This document shows positions 43,411 to 52,636 of a stretch of 64,000 bases of DNA, in pieces. Location of the stretch: assembly GCA_030123565.1 (NCBI GenBank), contig CP126122.1, positions 2,742,800 to 2,806,799 on the forward strand, read 5' to 3'. The position numbers and the translations under genes were made by a program. The notes below the pieces were generated by a model, which saw only the letters and a list, made by a program, of their open reading frames with translations, was not told the origin of the DNA and searched no databases. Origin of the DNA: Nitrospira sp. Lineage in GTDB: Bacteria; Nitrospirota; Nitrospiria; Nitrospirales; Nitrospiraceae. The first letter of the stretch is position 1. Each line of letters opens with the position of its first letter.

Positions 43411-45267
43411 TTAAACCTGAATACTCCAATCTTCCCTTGAACACGTGAGCTGAGGATTGTAATACGGATCTCCTTGCTGAATACTTGCCCCCCACCGACT
43501 GATGAAGAATGCTGCATCTTCTCGAGAACGCCCTCCTTTTCTAGAGGCATTCTCATGATGAATCAACATCGCATCGGGGGTATAAATGATACGGTACCCT
43601 TCACAGATCAGACGCAGACATAGGTCGACATCGTTATATTCAACCTTCAATCGACACTCAAAACCTCCAATCTTAGAAAAGAGTCTCGCAGAGAGGAGCG
43701 TGCATGCACCTGTTACTGCACTACAATTTCGTGCAATATGAGGCAACCCATGGTAATGATCCACATCCCCACGAAGATGACGAAAGGCATGCCCCGCTAT
43801 TCCCCTGATACCAAGGACAACTCCCGCATGTTGTATCCTACCTGTTGGGTAAAGCAGCTTTGCTCCAACTGCCCCAACACCAATTCGCTGCGCCTGAGCC
43901 ACCATGACTGTAAGCCAGTCAGGAGAAATTACTTGAGTGTCGTCATTCAAAAACAAAAGAAACTCTCCCCGGGCTTTCGAAGCACCGTAATTATTAATCT
44001 GGGAAAAATTAAAAGGGCCGGGGAATCGATGAACCGACCACTTCCTAGAGAGCACTTTAAGGTATTCTTGTGCCTTCAAATCCCGACTCTCATTATCGAC
44101 AATAATAATCTCATACGAGGGATACGTTGTTAATTTTTCGATGCTCTGGATGCACCGTTGCAGCATATCCCAACGGTCTCTCGTAGGAATAATAATAGAG
44201 ACCAATGGCATACCCAAAGGATGAAATGTCACTTTGAACCTACCCGTTCCAACGCATAGCACATCTGCTCGTTCTCCTCGTCTGATTAAGGCGGCTCGGA
44301 TGGATTTCATCTGAGCATGGTTCCTCGATTGGTCGGATTCGGAGGACGTTTCTAACGGTCTACGTATGGTCCGACAGTGACAGAGCACTTTAGGGATGCG
44401 ACAGATTTTATTCGTCTCTTCCGTTGACCGCAGAACAAGATGGTACAGACCATCGTTCACGATATCTCCCCAATCTCCTCCGATACTCGAAAGAATTTGC
44501 TTCCGTATAATGTTGAAACGGCCGACATAATTCATCCCGATGAGAAGATCGGGGCTCCAACTCGGCTTGAAGAATGGATCTACAAACTCACCTTCTGCGC
44601 GAGCCGTATCTTCATCGCAGTAGAGAAAATCAAGATCTGAAGATTCCTGGAGCTGCATTGCCATAGAAAAAATCGCTTCTGGAGAAAGAAAACAATCCTC
44701 TGAAAGAAAACCTACAAACTCTCCCTGCACATGCTGGAGCACACAGGCAGCTCCTTGTTTCAGGATAGCAGCCGTCTTGAGTTGAATCCTGTGGTCTTTC
44801 ACTGAATACGATCCCACCACACGTTCCAGCATACTCATGGGAGAAAACTCGCTGATCACTAATAATCTCCAATATGGGTATACCTGAGCGCGAATTGATT
44901 CGATGGTCTCTCGCAATCCTTTTTCATCAACACGACTCACCATGAGTATGACAGTAATAACCTGTGGAGCGATCAGCCGTTCTGCAATACTGCGCATGTG
45001 GTGCAGGCTTTCTGAGGAAGGGCTGTGGCGTTTCCGCCAAACCTTATATTCCTTATCCCGCTGATGAAGTGAAAATGGAAGCGCGGAAAGTTGTCCAGAG
45101 GCAAGGCTGAGAAGTTTAACAAGACCTTTTCTTAGGCATGTCCAGGCCCCTTCACTTTCAAAAATTCCCTTCACGCGCCCCAGAAACCAACGAATAGTCA
45201 ACCGTTCGCTCTGAGAGGAATGAGAGGGATTTTCTAAATGTCTTTCATCGTTCACCGGATTCATCAC
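43411..45267 (-). CDS. Glycosyltransferase family 2 with two tandem catalytic-like domains
   Basis: This 618-residue protein has two GT-A regions. The first (about 100-300) has the fold but few clear motifs (VITVILMVSRVDEKGLRE, DFLYCDEDTA). The second (about 350-580) has a clear start LVSIIIPTRDRWDMLQRCIQ, the DxD-type LFLNDDTQV and a late EVEYNDVDLCLR-like stretch (VEYNDVDLCLRL). It could add a rhamnose- or hexose-type unit to a growing chain. Both halves may be active or the first may be structural. Its base composition is much lower in GC than most of the window (23 G/C in the 60 bases at 44101), a sign of transfer. Confidence 0.9.
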   Translation of the reverse strand: MMNPVNDERHLENPSHSSQSERLTIRWFLGRVKGIFESEGAWTCLRKGLVKLLSLASGQLSALPFSLHQRDKEYKVWRKRHSPSSESLHHMRSIAERLIAPQVITVILMVSRVDEKGLRETIESIRAQVYPYWRLLVISEFSPMSMLERVVGSYSVKDHRIQLKTAAILKQGAACVLQHVQGEFVGFLSEDCFLSPEAIFSMAMQLQESSDLDFLYCDEDTARAEGEFVDPFFKPSWSPDLLIGMNYVGRFNIIRKQILSSIGGDWGDIVNDGLYHLVLRSTEETNKICRIPKVLCHCRTIRRPLETSSESDQSRNHAQMKSIRAALIRRGERADVLCVGTGRFKVTFHPLGMPLVSIIIPTRDRWDMLQRCIQSIEKLTTYPSYEIIIVDNESRDLKAQEYLKVLSRKWSVHRFPGPFNFSQINNYGASKARGEFLLFLNDDTQVISPDWLTVMVAQAQRIGVGAVGAKLLYPTGRIQHAGVVLGIRGIAGHAFRHLRGDVDHYHGLPHIARNCSAVTGACTLLSARLFSKIGGFECRLKVEYNDVDLCLRLICEGYRIIYTPDAMLIHHENASRKGGRSREDAAFFISRWGASIQQGDPYYNPQLTCSREDWSIQV

Positions 45268-45419
45268 GATTCTGGATTTTTCAGCATGCAGTCTAAGTTG
45301 AAGTTTTTGAGCAGAAATCTCCTCGCAGTAAGCACCTACAGCAATATTTACTATTCAGTTTCATTCGGTGTTCGGTTCCCATTCACAGCAGCTATTCCAG
45401 CCTCGTCTAATTCGTCTTT

Positions 45420-46784
45420 CTACTCGTTCACAAAAAGTTGCCTAAAAGGATAGGCCAGCTTCCTGATAAGACCCTTAAGCCTTGGGTAATGACTGAGCCA
45501 GAAACGCCACATCGTCGTTAACCGCCATCCATGGTAGCGAGCAATTGACCGGAGGTCGCCCCATATTGATCGTGGGATAACGGCATGAATTCCAGACGCC
45601 CCAAGAGCCTCAAAGCCCTGCACTGCAGAAAGTCCGTTCTTTGCTCGTAGTGTTGCCTCAAGGAATTGCCGCTTGAAATGCCTATCCGGCTCTAAGTGAC
45701 AACCTTCTGCCCACTCATTCCAGGCATTAATAAACACAAATCGATCCTCACTCCGACGCGATTTCATGGTGCAGTCCAACGTTTTCGACAGCCAGTATTC
45801 GTAGTTATGTGGTGTTCCGTTCAGCACAATGAGAGCCCGCTCACGGGCACGAGCCGTATTGTCCCAGGACGGGAATACAGTCTTGAAGACATTTTGGTCG
45901 TGGTACTGACGAGCCAGATAGGACTGTGCGATATCCTGATAGTCTATAGCATTACCATAGAATTGGTCGTAGAACTCAATGCGGTCGTTAACGTTACGAC
46001 AATGAAGATTGTGTGGAGGAAATTCAACACCGCTATCAAAGCCGAACTGGCAATATTTTTCATTGCCATGGGTAAGCGCGGCACAGATATGAATCTTTCC
46101 AATACCCACCTTCTCACAATACTCTCGCCACACCTGCACCGTCCGGCGAGGGTCCGGCAAATGCTGAGGTCGGTACACAATAAGGAACGGTGCTCCGTCG
46201 ACCTTGATATAGCGTGGATCCAGAAAGAATGGGATCAGACTCTTAATAAAATTCAGGTCGTCATCGGGTAGATATTTTTGACTGATGAGAATCTGATGTT
46301 CAGCTGCGTCCCATCGTCTAGTCCAATTTTCATTTGCCCAGCAAAGACAAAACGGCATCTCACTTTCTCGATCGGATAACATCTCGTCGAGCGGTCGATT
46401 TAAGATACGCGTGCCAGAGAACCAATAATAGTGATAACAGAATCCGTCAATACCATACTGTTTGGCGAGCCGGATCTGCTCCTGGCGAGTTTCTCGCAGA
46501 CGTAGATCATAGAAACCCAAATCTGTCGGCAGGTGAGGTTGATAATGCCCATTGAACAGCGGGGATGCCTTCGTCACATTGGTCCATTCCGTGAACCCTT
46601 TTCCCCACCAGCGATCATTTTCTGGAGTAGGGTGAAACTGAGTGAGAAAGAAGGCGATTAGTCGTACCCCGTCCAAGGCTCGTGAATATGAGGCATGAGA
46701 CTCCAAGGTTGAAACAGAATGGTCCTCCTCGCCCGATAAATGCATCATATCGTTATTGATAGACATACTCTCAGTGGCTTCCAT
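45420..46784 (-). CDS. WbsX-like glycoside hydrolase/glycosyltransferase family protein
   Basis: This 454-residue protein has the WbsX pattern: FLTQFHPTPENDRWWGKGFT, EWTNVTKASPLFNGHYQPHL, then YGIDGFCYHYYWFSG and LCWANENWTRRW. The fold is a TIM barrel related to GH99. WbsX proteins occur in O-antigen clusters and their exact reaction is debated. The translational start is uncertain; ATG 46784 directly follows the preceding stop, and 46766 is an alternative. It is AT-rich like its neighbours. Confidence 0.9.
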   Translation of the reverse strand: MEATESMSINNDMMHLSGEEDHSVSTLESHASYSRALDGVRLIAFFLTQFHPTPENDRWWGKGFTEWTNVTKASPLFNGHYQPHLPTDLGFYDLRLRETRQEQIRLAKQYGIDGFCYHYYWFSGTRILNRPLDEMLSDRESEMPFCLCWANENWTRRWDAAEHQILISQKYLPDDDLNFIKSLIPFFLDPRYIKVDGAPFLIVYRPQHLPDPRRTVQVWREYCEKVGIGKIHICAALTHGNEKYCQFGFDSGVEFPPHNLHCRNVNDRIEFYDQFYGNAIDYQDIAQSYLARQYHDQNVFKTVFPSWDNTARARERALIVLNGTPHNYEYWLSKTLDCTMKSRRSEDRFVFINAWNEWAEGCHLEPDRHFKRQFLEATLRAKNGLSAVQGFEALGASGIHAVIPRSIWGDLRSIARYHGWRLTTMWRFWLSHYPRLKGLIRKLAYPFRQLFVNE

Positions 46785-47660
46785 CTATACTGTCCAATGA
46801 AGGCGTCGTATTAACTTTTGTAACATCAAGCGGGCTTCTGGACTTATATGTTTACGAACCCATGCTCTAACGATACTCACGCATCTATTCCAAAACATGG
46901 TGCGTTGGATGGTACTACAGCCTCCTTTGGATCCTACCGCGAGTGACCATAGTGAAATTCTGTCGCCTTTGTATTCATTCGGTACGGCCTTCAGCACGAC
47001 CTGATAGACCTCGCGAAAAGGATTAGTCGACAGAGCGAGCCGAACACTTTCCGGAATTCTCTCCCATCGTTCAGCAAATTCTGTTGCTTCGGGGGCACGT
47101 ATCACGAATTCAGCATGAACAATCTTTAGCCCTGCCTGATCAAACAATGCCTGCATATTCTTAATGCCAAAAAACCGTATATGTGTCCTGTCCAATAATC
47201 CCCAATCTCGATAATCAAAATCCTCTTCCATTAAGCAGGCAACTATTGCAGAGTGCCCAACATGCGGAAGCGAGACAACTATACATCCCTGCTCGTTAAC
47301 CAGCGGTTTCATCGCCTCGAGAACTGCCAAGGGATTGTACAGATGCTCCAGCACATCAGCTGCCAGTACAACATCAAACTTCCCTTCACTCCTGATGCGT
47401 TCAGACCAGGAAGTATCGTTCAAGTCGATCTGATAAACTCGCTCACAAAACATCGCGAGCTTTTTGATCGCCTTAGGATCTACTTCGAGTGCTGTCACTT
47501 GGCAATCACTACGGTCTCGGAGAACACGAGCAATCGACCCAGGCCCCGCGCCGACCTCCAATACTTTTTTCTCGGAACCAATCAAGCGCACGACACGGGC
47601 AGGAGCGGTGTCACCATTCAGGTCAACGGTGTATTCGTACTTATGAGGCATTTCTAACAT
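46785..47660 (-). CDS. SAM-dependent methyltransferase (class I)
   Basis: This 291-residue protein has SAM motif I KVLEVGAGPGSIARVL, motif II TALEVDP and the segment FDVVLAADVLEHLYNP, typical of the Methyltransf_23/UbiG-like group. In this operon it likely methylates a sugar or the terminal residue of a glycan. The last ~60 residues lack the SAM fold and may contact the acceptor. Acceptor identity cannot be read from sequence. Confidence 0.9.
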   Translation of the reverse strand: MLEMPHKYEYTVDLNGDTAPARVVRLIGSEKKVLEVGAGPGSIARVLRDRSDCQVTALEVDPKAIKKLAMFCERVYQIDLNDTSWSERIRSEGKFDVVLAADVLEHLYNPLAVLEAMKPLVNEQGCIVVSLPHVGHSAIVACLMEEDFDYRDWGLLDRTHIRFFGIKNMQALFDQAGLKIVHAEFVIRAPEATEFAERWERIPESVRLALSTNPFREVYQVVLKAVPNEYKGDRISLWSLAVGSKGGCSTIQRTMFWNRCVSIVRAWVRKHISPEARLMLQKLIRRLHWTV

Positions 47661-47705
47661 CAGGATGCTGTATTCCTCTTCGGGTATTTCATGCTCTCGT
47701 TTTTT

Positions 47706-48635
47706 CTATAGCGCGTCCTTTTCAGTTTTCTGCCAGTAGACACCTACACCATCTATCTCTTTCACTTCTGGAGTAAGCCCCTTCTTGGCTATGAACTCAT
47801 CGATCGCCATTTTACAGCCCTGCACTACATGATAGTCATCGACAATGACGTAACCGCCAATAGAAAGCCTTTCGTACAGATTCCTTAAAGCAAGAATGGT
47901 GGACTCGTACATGTCTCCATCCAATCTCAGTATTGCCAAAGAATCGATGGGGGCGGTTGGCAGGGTGTCCTTAAACCAGCCGTTTAAGAACACCAGTTGG
48001 TTATCAAGCAGGCCATACTTCTCAAAGTTATGCTTAACTTCATCCATAGAAACAGCCAGATCCTGATAAGTATAGAATTTATCGTGCTCATCGGCTGGAT
48101 AGCGTGTGACATCAGGTCGTGGCAGCCCCTCAAATGAATCGGCAATCCAGACACGACGATTTTCGATACCGTGCGCATACAGGACAGCCCGCATCAAAAT
48201 ACACGCACCACCACGCCACACTCCTGTCTCAATGAGATCACCCGGAACGTCATTGGCAATCACATCCTCAATAAGCAGACGGAGGTTGTTAAGCCGTCTG
48301 GTTCCGACCATGGTATGCGCCTGACTGGGCCAATCCCACCCATACTCCCGCAATGTGGCATCATATCGGTCTTGGCCCAATACCTTCAGTGGAGGGTCTT
48401 CGTAAATAGTTCCTGTTAAACAGCTCACCATCAGCGATAAATATTCGTCTCGGATTCGTTGCATCTCCTGAATATGTTTCCTCTCCGCTTGCCTCGATCT
48501 CCCAATCGTTGTAACCAAAGGAAGCATTTCGACGACGCCACGAGCGATGCGCCTCACTATGCGCATCGTTCTCGTGGACGTGAATGCACTACGGTCTTTT
48601 CTAAATTTACTTTGCCTCACCAATCTTTCCATCAT
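47706..48635 (-). CDS. TylF/MycF-type sugar O-methyltransferase
   Basis: This 309-residue enzyme has the macrocin O-methyltransferase layout: LIETGVWRGGACILMRAVL (SAM site), WIADSFEGLP, then LDGDMYESTILALRNLY and VIVDDYHVVQGCKMA. TylF-type enzymes methylate sugar hydroxyls and need a divalent metal. It overlaps the Wzt-like gene by ATGA. In ABC-exported O-antigens, terminal methylation can act as the length-stop recognised by the Wzt C-terminal domain, which fits this pair. Confidence 0.93.
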   Translation of the reverse strand: MMERLVRQSKFRKDRSAFTSTRTMRIVRRIARGVVEMLPLVTTIGRSRQAERKHIQEMQRIRDEYLSLMVSCLTGTIYEDPPLKVLGQDRYDATLREYGWDWPSQAHTMVGTRRLNNLRLLIEDVIANDVPGDLIETGVWRGGACILMRAVLYAHGIENRRVWIADSFEGLPRPDVTRYPADEHDKFYTYQDLAVSMDEVKHNFEKYGLLDNQLVFLNGWFKDTLPTAPIDSLAILRLDGDMYESTILALRNLYERLSIGGYVIVDDYHVVQGCKMAIDEFIAKKGLTPEVKEIDGVGVYWQKTEKDAL

Positions 48636-50017
48636 GAAACCAATGCATTCTCTGATGGATACACTTTACGAATTTCAATCTGACCAAACGGAAGCCCAAC
48701 TAACCCGGTCGACGTACTAGTCGCTTTGGATTCCAGCTTGAATGCGTCATGAATCCACTGTAGCTGCACATGCTCGGAAGGGGTACCGTCTGCAACCGCA
48801 ACATCCGCTGAATAGAGACCTTGAGGCAAGATGGGCATTTGAAATGGGAATACTGCGACGGCCCGCTCGCCAGCACTAAAAGAGATTGGAGAGTCGATTG
48901 TAGCCAAATAAGTATTATCTCCAAACAGAATTTGGCCTAGCCTGTCTTTGATAAAAAAACCGACTACGACACGACGAATAGGCACACAGACGATAAATTC
49001 AATAGCCACACACACAGACTCTCCCCCAATCACCCAAGACAATTCTCGCCCAGACTTTTGCTCCAAAAGGCATGCATAAACAATGCGTACACCACCGGCT
49101 CCAAAACCACGCCCATTGCCTCTAAAAGAAAACACCTCAATGTCATTGCGCAACTTTGATTGATTGATAAAGTCGAGTCGCATATCGTGCAACGGAGTAT
49201 TCCCTTGACCGTACTCCATATCAGACTTGACAAGATGGCCTTGAGTGGAGAAAACATTAAATTGATGCTCGCTAGCTAGATAACGCTCACATACCATCTT
49301 TGCAGAACCTTGCATTTGAATTTGTCCATTTTCCAGCCAGAGCGTTTTCTTGCAAAGATTGAGGACCGCCGCTGAATCGTGACTGACGAACAACACCGTC
49401 CCTTGCTCCATGAAATTTCTCAGGAAACGCATGCATTTTTGAACGAAGAACGCATCTCCAACTGCCAGCGCCTCGTCAATGACCAGAATGTCCGCGTTCA
49501 CGTGAGCCATAACCGCGAAAGCCAGCCGAACGATCATCCCGCTCGAATAGGTTTTCACCGGCTGATCGATCGCGGCACCGATGTCGGCAAACGCCAGCAT
49601 ATCGTCTAGTTTTGCTTCGATATCCTGCTGCAGTAGTCCAAGCAACATCCCGTTCAGAAAGACATTCTCACGCCCTGTAAATTCGGGATGAAACCCCGCA
49701 CCGAGTTCCAAGAGAGCGGCCATGCGGCCGTTGATTTCGACGGTTCCGTTCGTCGGGCTCAGCGTTCCCACGATCAATTGCAGGAGCGTGGATTTACCCG
49801 ACCCGTTTCGCCCGATAATTCCAAGTGTTTCCCCCTTCTTGACCTCGAACGAGACGTTCTCAACCGCGAGCACTTCACGATAATACTGCGTACAGGTGAA
49901 TCCGAGACACTTCTGCAGCGGGGGCAGAATCCACTGTTTGCCACGGTCACGCGGACGGTCATACAACCGATAAGCTTTGGACAGATTGCAAACTCTGATC
50001 GCCCAATCAGAGGACAT
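48632..50017 (-). CDS. wzt: O-antigen ABC exporter ATPase with carbohydrate-binding tail (Wzt)
   Basis: This ~461-residue protein from ATG 50017 has Walker A GIIGRNGSGKSTLLQLI, a KTYSSGMIVRLAFAVMA signature and Walker B ADILVIDEALAVGDAFF, followed by a C-terminal domain of about 200 residues. The latter resembles the Wzt-C jelly roll that recognises the glycan end. It pairs with the permease upstream, overlapping it by 11 bases. The methyltransferases downstream may make the recognised cap. An earlier start at 50068 lies within the permease gene. Confidence 0.92.
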   Translation of the reverse strand: MSSDWAIRVCNLSKAYRLYDRPRDRGKQWILPPLQKCLGFTCTQYYREVLAVENVSFEVKKGETLGIIGRNGSGKSTLLQLIVGTLSPTNGTVEINGRMAALLELGAGFHPEFTGRENVFLNGMLLGLLQQDIEAKLDDMLAFADIGAAIDQPVKTYSSGMIVRLAFAVMAHVNADILVIDEALAVGDAFFVQKCMRFLRNFMEQGTVLFVSHDSAAVLNLCKKTLWLENGQIQMQGSAKMVCERYLASEHQFNVFSTQGHLVKSDMEYGQGNTPLHDMRLDFINQSKLRNDIEVFSFRGNGRGFGAGGVRIVYACLLEQKSGRELSWVIGGESVCVAIEFIVCVPIRRVVVGFFIKDRLGQILFGDNTYLATIDSPISFSAGERAVAVFPFQMPILPQGLYSADVAVADGTPSEHVQLQWIHDAFKLESKATSTSTGLVGLPFGQIEIRKVYPSENALVS

Positions 50018-50831
50018 CGGCGAAGGCCTTCCTTGTTTTTTGAAACCACAGCAGCCCAAGCCATGCAACGAGATAGCTACACAGACAATAGACTCCGATG
50101 CCGACCCAGGATGGAGCCTTGCCCCAGATGAGCAAATCCTGAGCTTGCGTGATCAGAAAGGTGAGAGGATTCGCATACAGCAGGGTTCGGTAGGACTCTG
50201 GAAATGCCGACATCGGATAAAAGATGGGCGAGAGAAACAACATCACGGTTGTGAGCGGTCCACTCGCTTGGCCGATATCCCGGACAAATACGCCGGCGGA
50301 GGCAAGAAACCAGGAAATCCCGACGGTGAGCAATGTCAGCGGCAGCAACAACAGGGGCAAGAACAACATCGTCCAATGGAGGGCCTGATGCAACAGCCCA
50401 TAAAACATGATCAACACCAGTGCGCTCATCCCGGCGTGAAAGAGAGCCGCGCCCAGTGAGGTCCAGGCGAGAACCTCCAGGGGAAAGACGACCTTCTTGA
50501 CGTAGTTGCTGTGATTCACAATCAGATAGGGCGCACGGTGGACACACTCTGAAAACAAGGCGTGTAGGATCAAGCCGGAGAACAGCAGTAGGCCGAAATC
50601 GAATGCGCTCTCGCCTTCCAGCCCCCATCGCATTCCAAAGGCTCCCCTGAATACGATCGTATAGACTGCCAACATGACCATCGGATGCAGGAGGGCCCAC
50701 AGGACACCGAGCAGGGACCCTCGGTATCGGCTCGTGATCTCCCGCTTGGTCAATTGCCTGATTAAGTCCCAATGAGCGCTCATACTGGTGAGCACCATGA
50801 GGGGAGAGAGACGGTATTGCTGCGACAACAT
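50007..50831 (-). CDS. wzm: O-antigen/polysaccharide ABC exporter permease (Wzm)
   Basis: This ~274-residue ABC-2 permease has about six hydrophobic segments and the family N-terminus LIRQLTKREITSRYRGSLLG, then VLWALLHPMVMLAVYTIVF. ATG 50831 has gaagg upstream and is preferred over TTG 50849. Together with Wzt it flips the lipid-linked polymer to the periplasm. Their presence argues for the ABC-exporter glycan route rather than Wzx/Wzy. Confidence 0.93.
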   Translation of the reverse strand: MLSQQYRLSPLMVLTSMSAHWDLIRQLTKREITSRYRGSLLGVLWALLHPMVMLAVYTIVFRGAFGMRWGLEGESAFDFGLLLFSGLILHALFSECVHRAPYLIVNHSNYVKKVVFPLEVLAWTSLGAALFHAGMSALVLIMFYGLLHQALHWTMLFLPLLLLPLTLLTVGISWFLASAGVFVRDIGQASGPLTTVMLFLSPIFYPMSAFPESYRTLLYANPLTFLITQAQDLLIWGKAPSWVGIGVYCLCSYLVAWLGLLWFQKTRKAFADVL

Positions 50832-50884
50832 CGAGTAGCCTTCGGCCAAGACAACCGCAGCCGAGATACGGCACCACCGTTGCG

Positions 50885-51649
50885 TTAAAAATCTCGTTGC
50901 TGAAAAATCAGGCAGGCTCCGCTGAGCAACACACCCGCGTAGGCCAATCCATACAGCGATGCGAGTATCAGGTATTCCGGCGCCACCAGAATGCCCACTG
51001 CAGCCTGCCCTTTGATATTGAGCATCTCCAAATTCGGACAGAGGTAATACAAAACGTCCACCAGCGCCTTCGCTGCCCCGCCCTCGCTGTTCGATGTCAG
51101 ACCTCTCAGGTCAGCCGTCAGATGCCCGATCACATAGATGCCCAGCGTCAGAATGGCGCTCAGCGTCGTGGAACTGAAGGTCGAGAAGAAGAGTGCGACC
51201 GCCGTGACCACGAGGATCTCGATGAAGATCAGTTGCACGGATTGAAAGAGGGAGGGCTCGATCGGCACATGGTAGAGCCAGAGCGTAATGAGAAAAACTC
51301 CCAGCATGATCGCCATGTTTACGAATAACGTCAGCACCAACCCGAAGTACTTTCCTAAAATGAAGTAGGTACGGCTGATGGGCCTGGCCATGATCGTGTA
51401 GATCGTGCGCCGTTCGATTTCCTTGTTCACCAAACTGATGCCGATGAAGATCGCGATGGTGACGCCGATGAGATTGATCGCCGCCAATCCCATATCAGCG
51501 ATCATCTTGTGGTGCTCGGTGATGGTCAGGTCTGCCAGTAACACGGACAGGCCGATGAGCAACCCGGCGAACAACACCAGATTGTAAAGGATCTTGTCCC
51601 GAAGGCTTTCACGGAACGCGTTCAACGCAATGACTCCGATCGCACCCAT
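50885..51649 (-). CDS. ABC-2 type transporter permease
   Basis: This ~254-residue protein has six hydrophobic segments and the motif GISLVNKEIERRTIYTIMAR of ABC-2 permeases, followed by RPISRTYFILGKYFG. ATG 51649 is chosen because it lies just after the ATPase stop and has ggagg ten bases upstream. It pairs with the following ATPase. Substrate is unknown; the position next to glycan and O-antigen-ligase genes suggests an envelope role, but these NatB-like permeases serve many purposes. Confidence 0.88.
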   Translation of the reverse strand: MGAIGVIALNAFRESLRDKILYNLVLFAGLLIGLSVLLADLTITEHHKMIADMGLAAINLIGVTIAIFIGISLVNKEIERRTIYTIMARPISRTYFILGKYFGLVLTLFVNMAIMLGVFLITLWLYHVPIEPSLFQSVQLIFIEILVVTAVALFFSTFSSTTLSAILTLGIYVIGHLTADLRGLTSNSEGGAAKALVDVLYYLCPNLEMLNIKGQAAVGILVAPEYLILASLYGLAYAGVLLSGACLIFQQRDF

Positions 51650-51650
51650 A

Positions 51651-52622
51651 TCAGGATGCCCTCCCGCTACACATCGACGGCTGAACACGCGAAACCTCAT
51701 GTGCAGCCTCCTGAAAAAACAGATCTTCCAACGACGCTTTATGCGGCGTCACAGAGAGGAGCCGCCCTCCTTGACGCCTGATCTCGCCCACCACGACATC
51801 CACCGCATCCGGGTTTGGTAAGACGATCAGGCATTGCTGGCCCTGTTGCAGCACACGCGTGGCAAGTGAGTGGATGAAGGCATTGCCTTCCGCCTTGATC
51901 TGCCGACACACGATCTCCACGGACTGCGTATGGTCTTGCCGGACCAGTTCATCGACCCGCCCACTGGCGAGCAACCGTCCCTTCATCACAATGCCGACAC
52001 GGTCGCAGATCATTTCCACATCATGCAAAATGTGTGTGCTGAAAAAGATCGTCTTGCCTCGATCGCGCAGGCTCAGAATCAGGTCTCGCACCTGTTTTCT
52101 CCCGACCGGGTCTAACCCGGTCATCGGCTCGTCGAGGATGACGAGTTCCGGATCATGAATCAGCGCTTGAGCGAGTCCGATGCGTTGCAACATCCCCTTC
52201 GAAAATTTGCGCAATTGCCTGGTTCGCGCGTCGCTGAGCCCGACGAGGCGCAACAAATCGGTCACCCGCTGGGTAATGACCGCACGTTCCAATCCGGCAA
52301 GTTGCCCGTAAAAGCCGAGAAACTCCTCGGCCGTGAGATAGTCGTAAAAATAGGGCGACTCCGGCAAGAAACCGATCCGGCTGCGGGTAGCCACATCGCC
52401 TGCAGGCTGTCCCAGCAAGAGCGCACGTCCGCTGGTCGCACGGACCAAGCCCATGAGAATTTTCAATGTCGTCGTCTTGCCGGCCCCATTTGGGCCAAGA
52501 AAACCAAAAATTTCTCCTCGCTCGACCGTCAAAGAAAGCCCATCAAGCGCCACGAACGGCGGTCGCCCAGGCCAGCCGGGAGCATACGACTTTGTAAGAC
52601 CCTCGATGACGATGTCGTTCAC
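51651..52622 (-). CDS. ABC transporter ATP-binding protein (ABC-2 type)
   Basis: This ~323-residue ATPase has Walker A FLGPNGAGKTTTLKILMG, a signature in RKFSKGMLQRIGLAQALI, Walker B ELVILDEPMTGLDP and the switch STHILHDVEMICDR. The GTG at 52622 is chosen because aggagg lies nine bases upstream; the ATG at 52640 would put that ribosome binding site inside the coding region. Its C-terminal ~90 residues resemble the DUF4162 region of NatA-type ATPases. It is paired with the permease that follows. Confidence 0.9.
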   Translation of the reverse strand: MNDIVIEGLTKSYAPGWPGRPPFVALDGLSLTVERGEIFGFLGPNGAGKTTTLKILMGLVRATSGRALLLGQPAGDVATRSRIGFLPESPYFYDYLTAEEFLGFYGQLAGLERAVITQRVTDLLRLVGLSDARTRQLRKFSKGMLQRIGLAQALIHDPELVILDEPMTGLDPVGRKQVRDLILSLRDRGKTIFFSTHILHDVEMICDRVGIVMKGRLLASGRVDELVRQDHTQSVEIVCRQIKAEGNAFIHSLATRVLQQGQQCLIVLPNPDAVDVVVGEIRRQGGRLLSVTPHKASLEDLFFQEAAHEVSRVQPSMCSGRAS

Positions 52623-52636
52623 AAGACAATTCCTCC

